A stretch of DNA of 64,000 bases from Valencia hispanica (Eukaryota; Chordata; Actinopteri; Cyprinodontiformes; Valenciidae), in contig OY747713.1 of assembly GCA_963556495.2 (NCBI GenBank), positions 2,725,821-2,789,820 of the forward strand, given 5' to 3'. Shown here one piece after another: positions 1 through 12,404 of the stretch (position 1 is the stretch's first letter; each line of letters starts with the position of its first letter). The notes beneath the pieces were generated by a model. That model saw only the letters and a list, made by a program, of their open reading frames with translations. It searched no databases and was not told the origin of the DNA. Position numbers and translations under genes: made by a program.

Positions 1-1229
1 TAGATTCCAGATTGGACATGATTGACAGGAGGTTGCATCATCTCTGAACCAGGATGCTAACAGCTCAGTGACAAATAAGTTTCTCTCTTTTCTGATGGAC
101 TATTTTCTATTTTTGCAAGGTTTAACCAGGGGGGACGGACATGCAACGTCAATCCTGTTACCACTTTTTAACATAGAAACCTAAACAATTTTTGTTTTCT
201 CAAAATATGATCAATATCTACAAGTAATTACCTTTCAAAGAGCATAGCTTGCACTTTAGCTAACATTTATTTCAGCTAGCCACAGGCAAATTAGCTTAAA
301 ATGGTCAACCCTGTTATTGTCAACCCTGTTACCTTTCCACAGTAACAGGATTTGTCACGTGAGTAACAGGGATGACACAAAATACTGTTTACCCTTGTTG
401 TGTTATCTTTAAAGGTTAGCCTTTGCCTATCTGAAACCAGCTGGGCCCAGCAATTCTAGGCTGGCTAAGTTATCTTGAGCTTTTAAATTTATGTTAAGAT
501 AAGGGAAAGGGTAACTTTCTCAATGACAATGATGAAAAATATAGACCTCTTAGAAATATGTGCTTCACTAAGACAATAATGCCAATCAAATACAAAATAA
601 CCTTATCAGCTACTACTTACTGACTTGGAAGATAAAACTTCATAAAGTGTAGTGTAGACAAAGATGTGCAGCGTAGGCAGAAGAATGTGTCTCCTGTTAC
701 TATTGTCACCCCTGTTACCATAATGTTAACCCTGTTGTTATCATTAATTTGATTTTTAAAAAATATGACAATTCAAATGGACTTTAAAGTCTTACCATTG
801 CAATTTAAACTACAATATATTTTTGACTGGGCCATTTTTCCAACATTTCTCTTCTAGAAAATATCTTATGTATGTTTAAACATGTGATCACCATGCAAAA
901 TAAGGGTGCATTTGATATTCTGCATGACAAATATCTAATTGGAGAAAAAATCCACAATTAAAAATAATCTAAATGGAAACAGAGACTAAATAACTGCTAA
1001 TATGTGTACCATATATTGCATATTTATAATTAGAAATATTGTATTTTGTTAAGATTATGTCAGTAACAGGATTCACATGATTATGTAAAACAGTGATAAA
1101 ATATGAAATAACAGCCTGAGATGGCACGATATAATTTCCCGTCATTTTAAACATTCTTTGATTCCTGGCTACTTAAAAAATAAAAATTAGATATAGTTTC
1201 AATTTTAAATTTTCAAAATTGAAAAGGCA
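1..1229. other. Unassigned flank rich in CCTGTTAC motifs
   Basis: I see no gene here. The AT-rich stretch contains the octamer CCTGTTAC or its complement many times, in both orientations (near 154, 326, 341, 361, 690, 708 and 1061), often as AACCCTGTTAC. Short reading frames lack family resemblance. This density suggests the inside of a degenerate mobile element, but no terminal repeats were found. Confidence 0.3.
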
Positions 1230-1560
1230 CCGACCCAGCAACACTTTGAACAACAAGGTGATTCAAGGTGTTTTACATGATTAAGGGGTAAAACAAAAAT
1301 AGCAGTAAAACACAGACAAAGCATATAAAAAGTAAAAACAGCAATAAAGCATAAAACACACAAAACATGATACATCAAAGCATTAATCAAAGCAGCTCTA
1401 AACAGAAACGTTTTTAGTTGTGATTTAAAAGATCTCAGTGTTTCAGCAGCTTTGCAGTTTTCTGGAAGTTTGTTCCAGGTTAGAGGAGCCTAGAAACTGG
1501 CTTCTAGACGTGGTGAAGACAACCTGCTGAAGTTAAAACTCAGAACCAGGAATCACACAG
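1230..1560 (-). repeat. LINE 3'-end fragment (L2-like), minus
   Basis: Read on the minus strand, the segment resembles the C-terminal coding and 3' tail of teleost L2-type LINEs: a frame with LNHVKHLESPCC, preceded by text typical of these tails (a Lys/Leu-rich block and 'agaaactgg...ttccaggttagagg'). It is heavily truncated and not functional. The exact family is uncertain. Confidence 0.35.
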
Positions 1561-2338
1561 AGTCACCTAATCTGGTGATAACGGGTTTGGGAAAACACGG
1601 TGTTATAATTTCAGGTGCAACATTTAGGAAGTACTGCTAGAATCTGACATCAACAACATGAACACATAGATCCATCCCACCTTGTATCAATGGTTCAGGT
1701 CGGTGGTGGTGCTATCATGGTGTGGGAGTTAGTTTATTTGGCACTCTTTGAGTCTGAGCCTTATTTAAACCTCCCAGCCTTCCTGACTCTGAGTCTTGCT
1801 GTAGACCATCTTCTGATGGATCTTTATGTCACTAAACTCAGATGATCTCAGCCGGTTCCTTAAACATCACAATGAGCTTCCTGGACTCTAAACGCTCTAA
1901 ACCCGAACAGCACAATGAGCTCAAAAGTTTTAGAATCATAGTATTCCAAAGTAGCAAACAAGTCAACCCAGCGTAAAATGTATAACCAGATTCAACTTTT
2001 ACTGTAGTTATTTCTTTATTCGAATAAATATGTCCAACTCCTAAACTCTGAAATCTTCAAATCTAAGAGTGAAGAGACGTGATAACATCATGACGTCATG
2101 AACGCCATGAACGTGACTGCAGCTACGTACAGAAATGTCTTTAAGATGGCGGAGGTCTGACATGAGCTGAAGTTAAATAAAGTTATGCACTCTAAAATCC
2201 TGTTTGAATGAAGTTAATTAAAAATAAACTTTTAATTGCAATTCTACCTCAATGTTTGTTTGTTTTTTTTGTTTTTTTGAATGACCCTGACTAAGAGGGT
2301 TTGACTGAGTTTAGTGTTCAATAGGGCGATTTAGATTT
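1561..2338. other. Intergenic, nothing recognised
   Basis: There is no open reading frame of note, no tRNA-like fold and no terminal repeats. A T-rich run lies near 2260-2278. Confidence 0.4.
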
Positions 2339-2520
2339 AATGGCGTGAGCGTGGCTCAGGTGGTAGGAGTTTGTCCTGGAACTGCTGGGTTGCCGGTTTG
2401 AACCCTGCTCTGTCCGCCTCGGTCCTTGAGCAAGACACTTCACCTGGTTTGCCTGCTGCTGGTGGTCGGAGCGCCCCGGTAACATCTGTGTACAGCAGCA
2501 AATGGTAATTTAACATTTAA
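2339..2520 (+). mobile_element. tRNA-derived SINE
   Basis: The left part has a pol III box A-like stretch (tggctcaggtggtagg, near 2352) and, about 35 bp on, a box B-like stretch (ggtttgaaccc, near 2395). It is followed by the 'ccttgagcaagacacttcacc' type core common in fish SINEs. The body is about 180 bp and has no tRNA anticodon stem, so this is a retroposon rather than a tRNA gene. Confidence 0.6.
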
Positions 2521-3077
2521 CATAAATTATAATATTTTGGTTAGTTAAGTAAAAGTTCAAATAAATCAAAATATGCTGATTTAGTGCAATAAAACGGCAT
2601 GTTATAAGTTGGAGGTAGTTAAATGCTTTCATTTATTAAATTCACATTTTTTTAAGTTAAAATGAATTTATATTTTATAAGTTAAGACTTATTAGATAAT
2701 CAGTTTCCTCATAAATATGTTAATTTTGCAGTGGTGGGGTCCTGGCAGAGCGACAGGACACATCCTGAACAGGCACCTCAGAGGGCAACACAAACAACCA
2801 GGCTGGGGCGCCGGTGTAGGTACTGTCACTGCACGATCTGTTCAGGAAGCACGATCCGTACCATCAGCCCATCTGCGCATGTGCGCAAGGAACTACTTCC
2901 GGGGGGGTTTAATTCTCAAGATGCTGCAAGATGGATGGATTTGCGCTCTTTAAATTAAACATTGACTTCAACTGTGACTTTTGTCATATAGAACCAGAAA
3001 CTATCATTCATCTGTTTTACCGCTGCACATATAGCAAAAACCTCTGGAGTCATTTAGAGCAATTATTTATAGGAAAG

Positions 3078-3122
3078 CCGGTCATGTGATCGGTCTCCAG
3101 GAGAGGCCGATCACATGACCGG
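3078..3122. repeat. Hairpin-forming palindrome
   Basis: The sequence ccggtcatgtgatcgg is followed after about 13 bp by ccgatcacatgaccgg, making a near-perfect 45-bp inverted repeat centred near 3100. It lies inside the LINE scrap, directly before the 66-bp tandem repeat. Confidence 0.7.
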
Positions 3123-3125
3123 TTT

Positions 3126-3298
3126 AAGATTACGAACGCAGCACATAAATTTATCAGCAAGTAAATGTATCAGATAAATAAGAAAGCTGTTAAGATTACA
3201 AATACAGCAAGTAAATTTATCTGTAATTAAATATATAAGATAAAGAAGAAAGCTGTTATGATTACGAATGCAGCATGTAAATATATCAGATCAGACAA
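3126..3298. repeat. Minisatellite, 66-bp period, about 2.6 copies
   Basis: Units starting at 3126, 3192 and 3258 each open with a(a/t)gattac(g/a)aa and end with agaaagctgtt. The copies differ by scattered substitutions. No coding content. Confidence 0.7.
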
Positions 3299-3547
3299 CT
3301 AGTGTTTCCCCGTGATTTTTTTCAGTTTTTTTTCCAGTTATGTTGTTAATCCTTTTTGTATAATGGTTCAGCAAGATTGCCTATCTATTTCTATTCATTT
3401 GTAAAGTGTAAATGGCCTTGATCTGTAAATTAACAAATAAAAAAATTAAAAAAACAAGAGAAATCTACCCGGAAGTAGTTCCTTGCGCACATGCGCAGAT
3501 GGGCTGATGGTACGGATCGTGCTTCCTGAACAGATCGTGCAGTGACA

Positions 3548-4143
3548 GGTACCAGATCTGCTCGGGTAGCCAGATCTGCTCGGGGGCCTGCGCCTAATTA
3601 TGACGTCGTATTACATGATTGGCTGAACGCTAACATTACACTACATGATTGGCTGAACATTAGCATGTTGAGGCACTGTGCATTTTTTAAAAAGAACTTT
3701 ATTGAACATTAGCAAGTATACAACACACGAACAAACAGCAAGGGGTGTTATATAAATACTGTACATGCAAAAATGTATGTAAATGACTTGTTTTGAGAGC
3801 CTTTTTCTTGATAGTCTGATATTGATTTTATGTAGGCTTATAGTTAAACATTTGTCATTTTTTGGGGTTTCAAAAAAAAAAAAAAAAAAGATCGTAATGG
3901 AAAATCTGTCAAAATATGGTTAATAACAACCAGCTAAACTCTTTCCAAAGCCCATAATGGAAGAGCAGTACCAGTAAAGATGATCCCCACAGGAGCTGTT
4001 ATTAACATTTATGTCTCTTTTACATTTCACTATATAGTGCTTGGCAGGGTTAAAAATGGGGCGCAATGTAGTTTGTCAGAGTGGCGTTGCCGTAATGTGA
4101 CGTTATCGGCAAGCGCAGGAACCCCGAGCAGATCTGGTACCTA
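3548..4143. mobile_element. Short TIR element (MITE-like)
   Basis: The left end has ggtaccagatctgctcgg and the right end (about 4123-4142) has its complement ccgagcagatctggtacc. The left terminus carries a second tandem copy of cagatctgctcggg. The interior is non-coding and AT-rich, with a 17-A run near 3873. The size of about 600 bp and absence of a transposase suggest a non-autonomous DNA element. The superfamily is not assignable. Confidence 0.5.
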
Positions 4144-4144
4144 C

Positions 4145-4900
4145 ACCGTAAAGGGGGGTAAACGATGACGATTCTCGGGGCCCATGACTGAAAGGGGGGT
4201 CCAGAGAAGCCCCCAATAAAATTGTGTTGAAAATAAAATATTTGATAGTAAAAATTATTAATTTTAAATTATTCTTTCTGCTGTTTCCTGGTGTTTAAAA
4301 ATGTATTTGTTTAGGAAACACAAACGTCCGTGGGCCCCTCTCCCCCTCTTGATTATCATGAAATGGTTCAGTCCGCCCAAATTGTATCCAGGCAACACAA
4401 ACCGCTTCACTTCAGTGTTGCCAACTTAGCGACTTTGTCGCTATTTCTAACGACTTTTTTTTCCTAAAAAGCGCCTAGCGACAAATCTAGCGACATTTCT
4501 GACCACCCTTAGCTACTTTCTGTGAAACTTGATATTTCCTGCATTTTAGAGACCCAGCTTGCTCCTTCCCGACGCTCAGAAAGGGAATGATCTGCGCATG
4601 TGTACGCTGCATGATCAGAGTACGTCCACTGACCAATCATAAACCTTTATTCGGTTTATTTCACCCACTTACAAACGAAGTTGTTTTGCAGTTAATGTTA
4701 ATTCAAAAGTAAAAAAATAAACCTGCATGTATATAAAACCGACCTTTCAACGGGAATTAAGGCAGAAGCTCGTCTATTACGCTGCATCACACACCTGTGG
4801 TGCATTCAAGGAACGTTCGAAATGTACGGTGAGTTCAAAAACGTAGGACATTGGCCTTGCCTCTATCAAAATGATGTCTCGATCGTTCTGCAATGCACTT
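4145..4900. repeat. 756-bp direct repeat, left copy, flanking LINE
   Basis: This block (starting accgtaaagg, ending gcaatgcactt) is repeated with only scattered mismatches at 10252-11007. The left copy abuts the LINE 5' end and the right copy abuts its poly-A, the arrangement of a target-site duplication but far longer than usual. The block includes several copies of the pentamer agcga/gcgac near 4430-4495. Confidence 0.85.
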
Positions 4901-5063
4901 AACACTCGGAGGCTTTCCAAGATGGCGCCCAGAACAGACGTCTTTTAGGAGCTCCGTCCAACCAACCGACCAATATCAGATTTGGGAGAGTTATTTAGAA
5001 TACAACGCATATCTACAACATTTTGGATTAAAGAAAAAACGACAGAGGACTTCATAGATAACA

Positions 5064-5973
5064 ATGAAAAGTACGGAAAGAAGAAAATTGGACTCTAGTA
5101 AGCCACCCTCAGCTGGCTCGACTAGCAAACCTGCGAACTCTGCACGTGCTCAGTCAACTGGCTCAACGGCAAAAACCATCAATATGCACGATTACATTGC
5201 CCCAGATTTTACTGAGAACATGGAAGCAGAGTTCTGTCCGCTACCCGTGACGCCCTCTAAACCACCAGCAGAGAAGCAAAGGAAGCTACAAGACACCGAA
5301 ACTAGCATCCTCTCTGAGTTAGCATCGCTCACCTCCCTCATAAACACCAGATCGGATGCCTTGGAAGAAATGGTCAGTAAAAACTCTGTTGTTATCTCCG
5401 AGGCTAAAGAAGCGATCAAAGATAACTCAAAACAAATCGAGGGTGTAAAAGACTCGTTAGAGTTCATCTTTGCGGATCTAAAGGATTTGAAAAACAAAGT
5501 CGAATGCTGTCAAAAGCTAGTATACGGCTGTCAGAAAATAAGTGAATTGCATGAGAACCGCATCACCCAGCTTGAGAGTTACTCACGCCGGTGGAACTTG
5601 CGCCTTTTTGGACTGGAGGAGAAGGAAGGCCATCAGCATCTGCCAGGCTGTGCTACCAGAGGCGAGGGGTGAGCTACCAGGAGCGATCGACGCGGTGCAC
5701 CGCTTTGGGACGAAGAAAGACGGCGATGCACGTCCTAGAGGGATTATCATTCGCTTCGCCCTCCGGTTTTACCGGGATGGTATTTGGCGCTCTGCCAAGC
5801 GCTCCTCATTCCTGCAGGAAAGAAAACTAAAGTTTGTAGAAGACCTATCTGCCGAAGATCGAGAGAAAAGACGGAAATTATGGCCTGCAGTAGAGAAGGC
5901 AAGAAAAGAAAACAAGAGAGCATATTTTGTAGGCGGTCGGACCTTTGTGAACGGAACTGAAATCCTCCCTTAG
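5064..5973 (+). pseudogene. LINE ORF1 (L1 ORF1p-like), one frameshift
   Basis: The first frame (5064-5672) encodes a Ser/Lys-rich N-terminus, then a heptad-rich coiled coil (roughly residues 85-185, e.g. SILSELASLTSLINTRSDAL) and the start of an RRM-like domain (ESYSRRWNLRLFGLEE). Near 5630-5665 the frame shifts; the remainder continues in another frame to 5973 (GAIDAVHRFG ... RGIIIRFALR ... FVNGTEILP). This order is that of L1 ORF1 proteins, which form trimers and chaperone the LINE RNA. The start at 5064 follows an A-rich leader and is the first ATG of the long frame. Confidence 0.8.
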
Positions 5974-6317
5974 TAAAAAAGGATCAATCCAACTCGCTGG
6001 TAAAACACTGTGACTTGTTTTTATGTTTAGTTATGTTTCTGATGCATCTTTTACCAGTGATTACTATAAGTTATTCTGGTTTTACTCTCAGGTTAGAAAT
6101 AAATGGATAAGTATGAAAAATTCATGCCTTTACTGTTTCATAGTTCAAAAACTTAGCCATTTATGCTTAAGTTTCTCCCCAAACTGTTCAGAATGTTTTT
6201 GGGTTGGCTGGTTAGCAGAATTTACTTGTTTGTTAGTCCCAGAAGACCAGCTTTTTCAAAAAGTTATATTTGGTTCTAACTCTTGTCTTTCATCCCCTTT
6301 TTTCTTTTTTCTCTTTT

Positions 6318-9300
6318 ATGTCCTTATCCATTATTTCCTTAAATGTGAGAGGCATTAGAAATCATTTAAAGCGAAAAGCGATTTTTCTGTACTGTAAGCA
6401 ACTGAACACAGACTTTTGTTTTCTCCAGGAGTCTCACTCAACTTCAACAGATCTAAATTTCTGGCGAACACAGTGGGGGTCTGACATTTGGTTGTCACAT
6501 GGAACAGAGCACTCTGCTGGAGTATCTGTCTTTAAAAACCGCTTCAATGGACATGTCTTAACTTCTGAAACAGACGATGAAGGTCACTACATTATACTAG
6601 TAATAGAGTCTCTAAATAAAAAGATAATTATAGAAAATGTTTATGGTTACAACAATCAGTCAGAAAACTCTTTTTTTTATACATAAATTAGAAGGCCGCT
6701 TACTTTATTTTTTAACTAAATATCCAAAAAGTAACATTGTTATAGGAGGGGATTTCAATACTGTTCTAAATAACTTAATAGATAGATGGCCACCTAAAAA
6801 TAAAAATCTTCAGAATGATTACTTAGTTTATTTTATTGACAGATATAATTTAATAGATATTTGGAGAAAAACGCATACATTTCAAAGAGAGTATACATGG
6901 GCAAACAAATCGTTAACAAGTCGTTCAAGAATTGATTATTGGCTCATTTCTGAAGACTTCAGTACGGCATCTTCAAATATTCTACCTTCTCCTTTAACTG
7001 ATCATAAAACTGTATTTATTTCTATCCCCTTAACATCAACCTTGAATTTTCCTAAGCCATCATACTGGAAACTTAATAGTAGTGTTCTTAAACATGAAGA
7101 AACTTGTTCGAAAGTGGAGCGTCTCATTGAGGAATTTTGGAATAAAGCTTTGAAGGAAAGCTCTTTTTGCCTTAATTGGGAACTATTAAAATATGAAGTA
7201 TCCAAATTGTTTAGAAAATTTAGTAGTGACATGGCAAAGAATAGGAAAAAGGAAGAAAATAAAGTAGTGGAAAAAATTATTCTTTTATCTTCTAAACCTT
7301 CTACTTCCCTAACCATCAATGAGGAAATAGTACTTGAAGAAATGCAATCTAAGCTTGATGAGATGTATAAAAGGAGAGCAGAGGGAGCTTACGTCCGTTC
7401 GCGTAAGCAATGGCTAGAAGACGGAGAGCAAAATTCTGCCTATTTTTTCAGATTAGAAAAAGAAAATTCAAAAAGTAACTCTATCAGACAGCTAAAAATA
7501 AATGGATTGGTAGTAGAAAACCCAAAGGAAATATCAAATTTTTGCTCTAAATTTTACAGTAATCTCTATTCATCTAGCTTCTGCAGGGAAACAACCAACC
7601 AATTTTTCAATTCGCTTCCCAGTGACAAGGAGCTGACTGAAAGTGATGCTACCTTCTGTGATAGACCAATAGACCTAAGTGAAGTAAGAAAGGCCATAAG
7701 CCAGCTAAAATTGAACAAATCAAATGGACTTACATCTGAGTTTTATCTAAAATTTACTGCAAATTTAACTCCCTTTTTACTGGCTGTTTATACAGAAAGT
7801 ATACAAAAAACTATTCTCCCCCCTACCCTACGTCAAGCCGTTATTACTCTGGTCCCTAAACCGCATAAAGATCCTCTTCTGTTAGATAACTGGCGACCAA
7901 TATCCCTGCTAAATAATGATTACAAGATTTTCGCAACAGTGTTGGCTAACAGGATAAAAACAGTGATAAACTCGCTTATTGACGAATGCCAATCTGGTTT
8001 TATGAAAAATCGTCACATCTCAAACAATCTTAGACTAATTATGGATATACTAGATTACTCTGAACTTATAGAGGACAATAGCTTTATTCTGTTTTTGGAC
8101 TTTCATAAGGCATTTGACACCATCGAGCATGATTTTATATTTACAACGCTTAAAAAATTTGGCTTTGGTCATTTTTTCTATAATTGTGTGCATACTTTGT
8201 ACGCAGGTGGAAATAGTTCAATTAAACTCTCAACAGGCACCTCCCCCAGGTTTAATCTCCAACGAGGAGTTCGGCAGGGTTGCCCACTTTCTGTATATCT
8301 GTTTTTATTGGCAGCTGAGTTTCTAAATATTCAAATCAAGAACAGCACTATACAAGGAATCTCCATTGCAGATAGGATTATTACCATTAGTCAGTTAGCT
8401 GATGATACAGCTCTGTTTTTAAGGAATGTAACCCAGATCTCCCCTGCAATTAATATTATTAAAACTTTTTCCAAAGCTTCAGGTCTTTTTCTTAACTTAA
8501 ATAAATGCGAGCTGATGTCAATCAAAGAAAGCCCCTATTCTTCAATCTGTGGCATCCCTGTTAAAGACTCAGTAAGATACTTAGGTATTACCATATCTAA
8601 AAACAGTAAGAATAGAAGCATTGATAACTTTACACCTATTATAGAAAAGTCAAAAAAAATCTTCAATAGATGGTTACAAAGAGACCTTTCTCTGAGAGGT
8701 CGAGTACTGCTCACCAAAGCAGAAGGTTTATCTAGATTAATTTATGCTTCCCAGTCCTTGTATGTAGACAAATCCATAAGTAAATCTGTAGATCGAATGT
8801 TATTTGATTTCATGTGGAAGAACAAAACACACTATTTACGGAAATCTGTTGTTTTAAATGAAATTAGAGCAGGTGGCTTAGGCTTTATAGACTTTGATTC
8901 GCTAAATTATACATTTAAAATGAAGTGGCTTAGAGCCTACCTTAAAAACCCAAATTCTATTTGGAATTTTATTTCAAACTATGTTTTTTCACATGTTGGT
9001 GGCCTACAATTTATCCTCCTATGTAACTACAAAATCTCAAAAATACCAATCAAGCTCTCTAACTTCCACCAACAAGTATTATTAGCATGGTCTTTGATGT
9101 ATAAGCACAACTTCTCTCCACATAGACACTATATTTGGAACAACTGTAATATTTTGTATAAAAACAAATCATTATTTTTCCGTAACTGGGTTGATAAAGG
9201 CATTCTGAACGTCTCCCAATTGCTTAATAATAAAGGCTGTTTATATACATATCCAGAATTTCTTAAACAGTACAACATTTCTGTTTCTTTAAAAGAATAC

Positions 9301-10049
9301 AGCACAGTTTTCCATGCAATTCCAACAGGTATACTGATGTTGTTTAAAGGAGTTGACTCTTCTCTTTTTAGATCTGAAGACATCATAGACCCAAAGCAAA
9401 CCTTCATTGGACAAATTTGTTTCACCACAAAGGAACAATTGTTTAATTCTAAAATTCGTTCTGTTCTACAACAAGCTCTGGTTTCAACCCCTTCCTGTGT
9501 TAGCTACTGGAATGCCTTCTGGCAAGATCTTAATTGGACAAAAATATGGTCTGGAGGAGAAGGAAATTCTTTATCACCAATAAATCTAAGGAAGTTTCCT
9601 TTAAGATTATACACAGATTTTATCCTGCTAAAGTCTGTATTCAAAAAAGATTTAATTTTGACATCGATGTTTTGTGCTCTTTCTGCAATATTTCCCCAGA
9701 GACCACTGTCCATCTTTTTTGGGATTGTTTGTTTACAAAAGACTTTCGGAAAGACATTACTGCTTTGATCTCACTGGCTATTAAGCCAGATTTTTTGTTA
9801 TATTTAAAAAATGTCATTTTTGGGATCACTGAATACAAGCCAAAAGACTCTTCCAGTTTTTATATTATTAATTTAATTCTGTTCCTGTCCAAGTACCATA
9901 TTCACAAATGTAAAGTTATTCGTAAGAAACCACAGTACAATCTTTTTATAGTGGATTTGAAGTCATATATGAACACAGTTTCCTCTTCCAATAACAAAAA
10001 AGCTGTAAAAACAAAATGTACTTTTGATCATTTTCAACTCTTCGCTTAA
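6318..10049 (+). pseudogene. LINE ORF2: endonuclease-reverse transcriptase, two frameshifts
   Basis: The likely start is the Met at 6318 (MSLSIISLNVRG). The endonuclease has the expected Asn (SLNVRG), Glu (LQESHS), GGDFN and SPLTDHK residues. A frameshift lies in the T8 run near 6670, after which one frame stays open from 6637 to 9768. The reverse transcriptase motifs are WRPISLLNNDYKI, the Asp motif FLDFHKAFD, the RQGCPLS motif and the catalytic LADDTALF. A second shift near 9550 restores the C-terminus with CSFC ... HLFWDC, ending at 10049. It would nick target DNA and copy the LINE RNA, but this copy cannot make a full protein. Confidence 0.9.
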
Positions 10050-10220
10050 TTTATAAATCTAAACTCGACTCTCTTCCCCTTTTCTTTCCCCTTTTTATTT
10101 TTTATTATTTTTTTTATTTTTTTTTATTTTATTTATATGTTCATAAACCTTCACTTCTGTAACTACACTCAGTGATGTAAAACTGCTCCTTGTTTTCTGT
10201 AAATAAGTATTTCAATAAAG

Positions 10221-10251
<31 letters not shown>

Positions 10252-10252
<1 letters not shown>

Positions 10253-11007
10253 CCGTAAAGGGGGGTAAACGATGACGATTCTCGGGGCCCATGACTGAAA
10301 GGGGGGTCCAGAGAAGCCCCCAATAAAATTGTGTTGAAAATAAAATATTTGATAGTAAAAATTATTAATTTTAAATTATTCTTTCTGCTGTTTCCTGGTG
10401 TTTAATAATGTATTTGTTTAGGAAACACAAACGTCCGTGGGCCCCTCTCCCCCTCTTGATTATCATGAAATGGTTCAGTCCGCCCAAATTGTATCCAGGC
10501 AACACAAACCGCTTCACTTCAGTGTTGCCAACTTAGCGACTTTGTCGCTATTTCTAACGACTTTTTTTTCCTAAAAAGCGCCTAGCGACAAATCTAGCGA
10601 CATTTCTGACCACCCTTAGCTACTTTCTGTGAAACTTGATAATTCCTGCATTTTAGAGACCCAGCTTGCTCCTTCCCGACGCTCAGAAAGGGAATGATCT
10701 GCGCATGTGTACGCTGCATGATCAGAGTACGTCCACTGACCAATCATAAACCTTTATTCGGTTTATTTCACCCACTCACAAACGAAGTTGTTTTGCAGTT
10801 AATGTTTATTCAAAAGTAAAAAAATAAACCTGCATGTATATAAAACCGACCTTTCAACGGGAATTAAGGCAGAAGCTCGTCTATTACGCTGCATCACACA
10901 CCTGTGGTGCATTCAAGGAACGTTCGAAATGTACGGTGAGTTCAAAAACGTAGGACATTGGCCTTGCCTCTATCAAAATGATGTCTCGATCGTTCTGCAA
11001 TGCACTT
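10252..11007. repeat. 756-bp direct repeat, right copy, flanking LINE
   Basis: Partner of 4145-4900, of the same length and beginning immediately after the LINE poly-A. After 11007 the two flanks differ (left continues into the LINE 5' leader, right into ordinary flanking DNA). Confidence 0.85.
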
Positions 11008-12404
11008 TATACTCAAATGTCCACAGGCGGTCATTTCGAACGGTTTGAAATGTGCATATTCAACAACTTTGTCAAATTAAGTCATGAAGCCTTGCTGGTC
11101 CCTGACTTTTCTTAGAACTAGTGAATTTTCATTAAAACTAGTTTGAATATTTATTGTGTGAAAAAAAAAACTGAATTATGATCATTTCTATCACGTCCAC
11201 AGGCGCTCATTCTGACCGCACAGGATTTTGCGCTGTTTAAATGTAGTTTGCCGACGTTCTGGATCAGATCATGTGAAAGTAAATACAATTTTGGAAACGG
11301 TCAAAATGATTTCTTCGTTCGTTCGTGTTTAAGATAATTACCATAAGTTTAAATGTTGCGGTTAAAATGACTGCTGGTGCCCGTTCTAGTGTTAAAAGTG
11401 CACGATGAGAGAACTCAATTTTCTCCCCATGTTAGGCCAAGAAAACGCTGGAAAATATATAATAATACGCAGTTTTAGTTAAATGTTCAATGCAGTCAAA
11501 CGCACTTTGTCAAAATCGTGCCTCGATCCGGACAGAGTCAAGCGAACCAGCAGCAGCAACTGGTCCGGCTGTCTCCCAACCCCTGACTCCAGCATCCCCT
11601 GAATCCGCCCCTGCGCTCCCACATGAAGAAGAAGGTGATTATTGTATTAGTATTGGTTTAATGGCAACACATTCATGTCTGAAAGTGATACAAAATAGAA
11701 GAGGCATCTGTAGAGTGGAAAAGATTGGCTATAGGAAATGCTGTGCAAGTTCTGCATTAAATTATTAGAAATTTTATACGGCCATTTTGTTTTATGGTGG
11801 TGTTTTCTTGCTGAGTTTTTTTTTTCACCACAGATTGTAATTCCTGTTTTTTAAATTGAAGAGTTTTATTTTGAAATTTCAGTATCAGTGTTAAAGCAAA
11901 TAAATATAAATACATTTCATTGTTTTAAGAGTGTTCAGTGTTTCAGTTACATTTCAACTGTCATGTTAAAAATATTAGGTTAGATTAGATTAACTTTATC
12001 ATCAATGCACAGTACAAATATGTACAGTACATACAAATATAAATATCAGTGAATATACTATATGACACATGTACAGCTATGCCCAGTATATACATTATAC
12101 AGTAGGTACTGAAGTAGTGCAGTATTACAGACGACAAATTACAGGTGTGGACATGGGATGGAGTTCAATTGTCTGACTTAAATATATGAGAATGATAGTC
12201 AAAATACCATAAAAGTGCATGATTTTGTGTAAATTAATATTTAAAAAATTCTCAGTTGTGTTGGGGGCCCTGCCAAGGTTCTGGTGGAGACCAGGCCCTG
12301 ATGGTTCAGGTTTGGGCTGCAAAATCAGGAATAACACACTATTAGCTAGATGGTCATAATGATATGCCTGAGTGATGTAAACCATCAGAATTATTTAAGG
12401 TGTT
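11008..12404. other. Intergenic, no supported gene
   Basis: An open frame at 11490-11768 has a Pro/Ala/Ser-rich start but no family signature and I do not call it. Near 11975-12010 there is a (ATTAG)n-type LINE tail fragment ('gattagattaactttatc'). Confidence 0.4.

Larger units (their letters stand above)
2930..3455 (+). pseudogene. L1-type LINE ORF2 C-terminus and tail, truncated
   Basis: The frame beginning near 2930 reads DGFALFKLNIDFNCDFCHIE and continues PETIIHLFYRC. It contains a Cys-x2-Cys ... His-x4-Cys knuckle that closely matches the same region of the large LINE near 9.65-9.73 kb (CSFCNISPETTVHLFWDC). It ends in an A-rich tail near 3435-3470. It is a 5'-truncated dead insertion carrying only the last part of ORF2. 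Confidence 0.65.
2812..3551. repeat. Inverted repeat (about 85-bp arms) enclosing a LINE scrap
   Basis: The arm at about 2816-2901 (ggtactgtcactgcacgatc ... aactacttccgg) recurs in reverse complement at about 3468-3551 (ccggaagtagttccttgcgc ... cagtgacaggtacc). The roughly 560 bp between the arms is a truncated L1 3' end with a minisatellite inside. The layout fits a short TIR element later hit by a LINE insertion. No transposase is present. Confidence 0.6.
4901..10251 (+). mobile_element. Near full-length L1-type LINE
   Basis: A 5.35-kb non-LTR retrotransposon with a 5' leader (4901-5063), an ORF1 with a nucleic-acid-binding protein signature, an ORF2 with endonuclease, reverse transcriptase and a C-terminal Cys/His knuckle, an AATAAA near 10213 and a 26-bp poly-A tail (about 10226-10251). 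All three coding parts carry frameshifts, so this copy is probably dead, but damage is light and the insertion looks fairly recent. ORF order and the apurinic-type endonuclease place it in the broad L1/Tx1 group. Confidence 0.9.

Noticed and set aside
2339..2420. tRNA gene
   Set aside because: Box A and B-like text is present but there is no cloverleaf; it is the head of a SINE. The same holds for 29985-30060.
11490..11768. Open frame with Ala/Pro/Ser-rich N-terminus
   Set aside because: No start context, splice partner or family similarity that I can defend.
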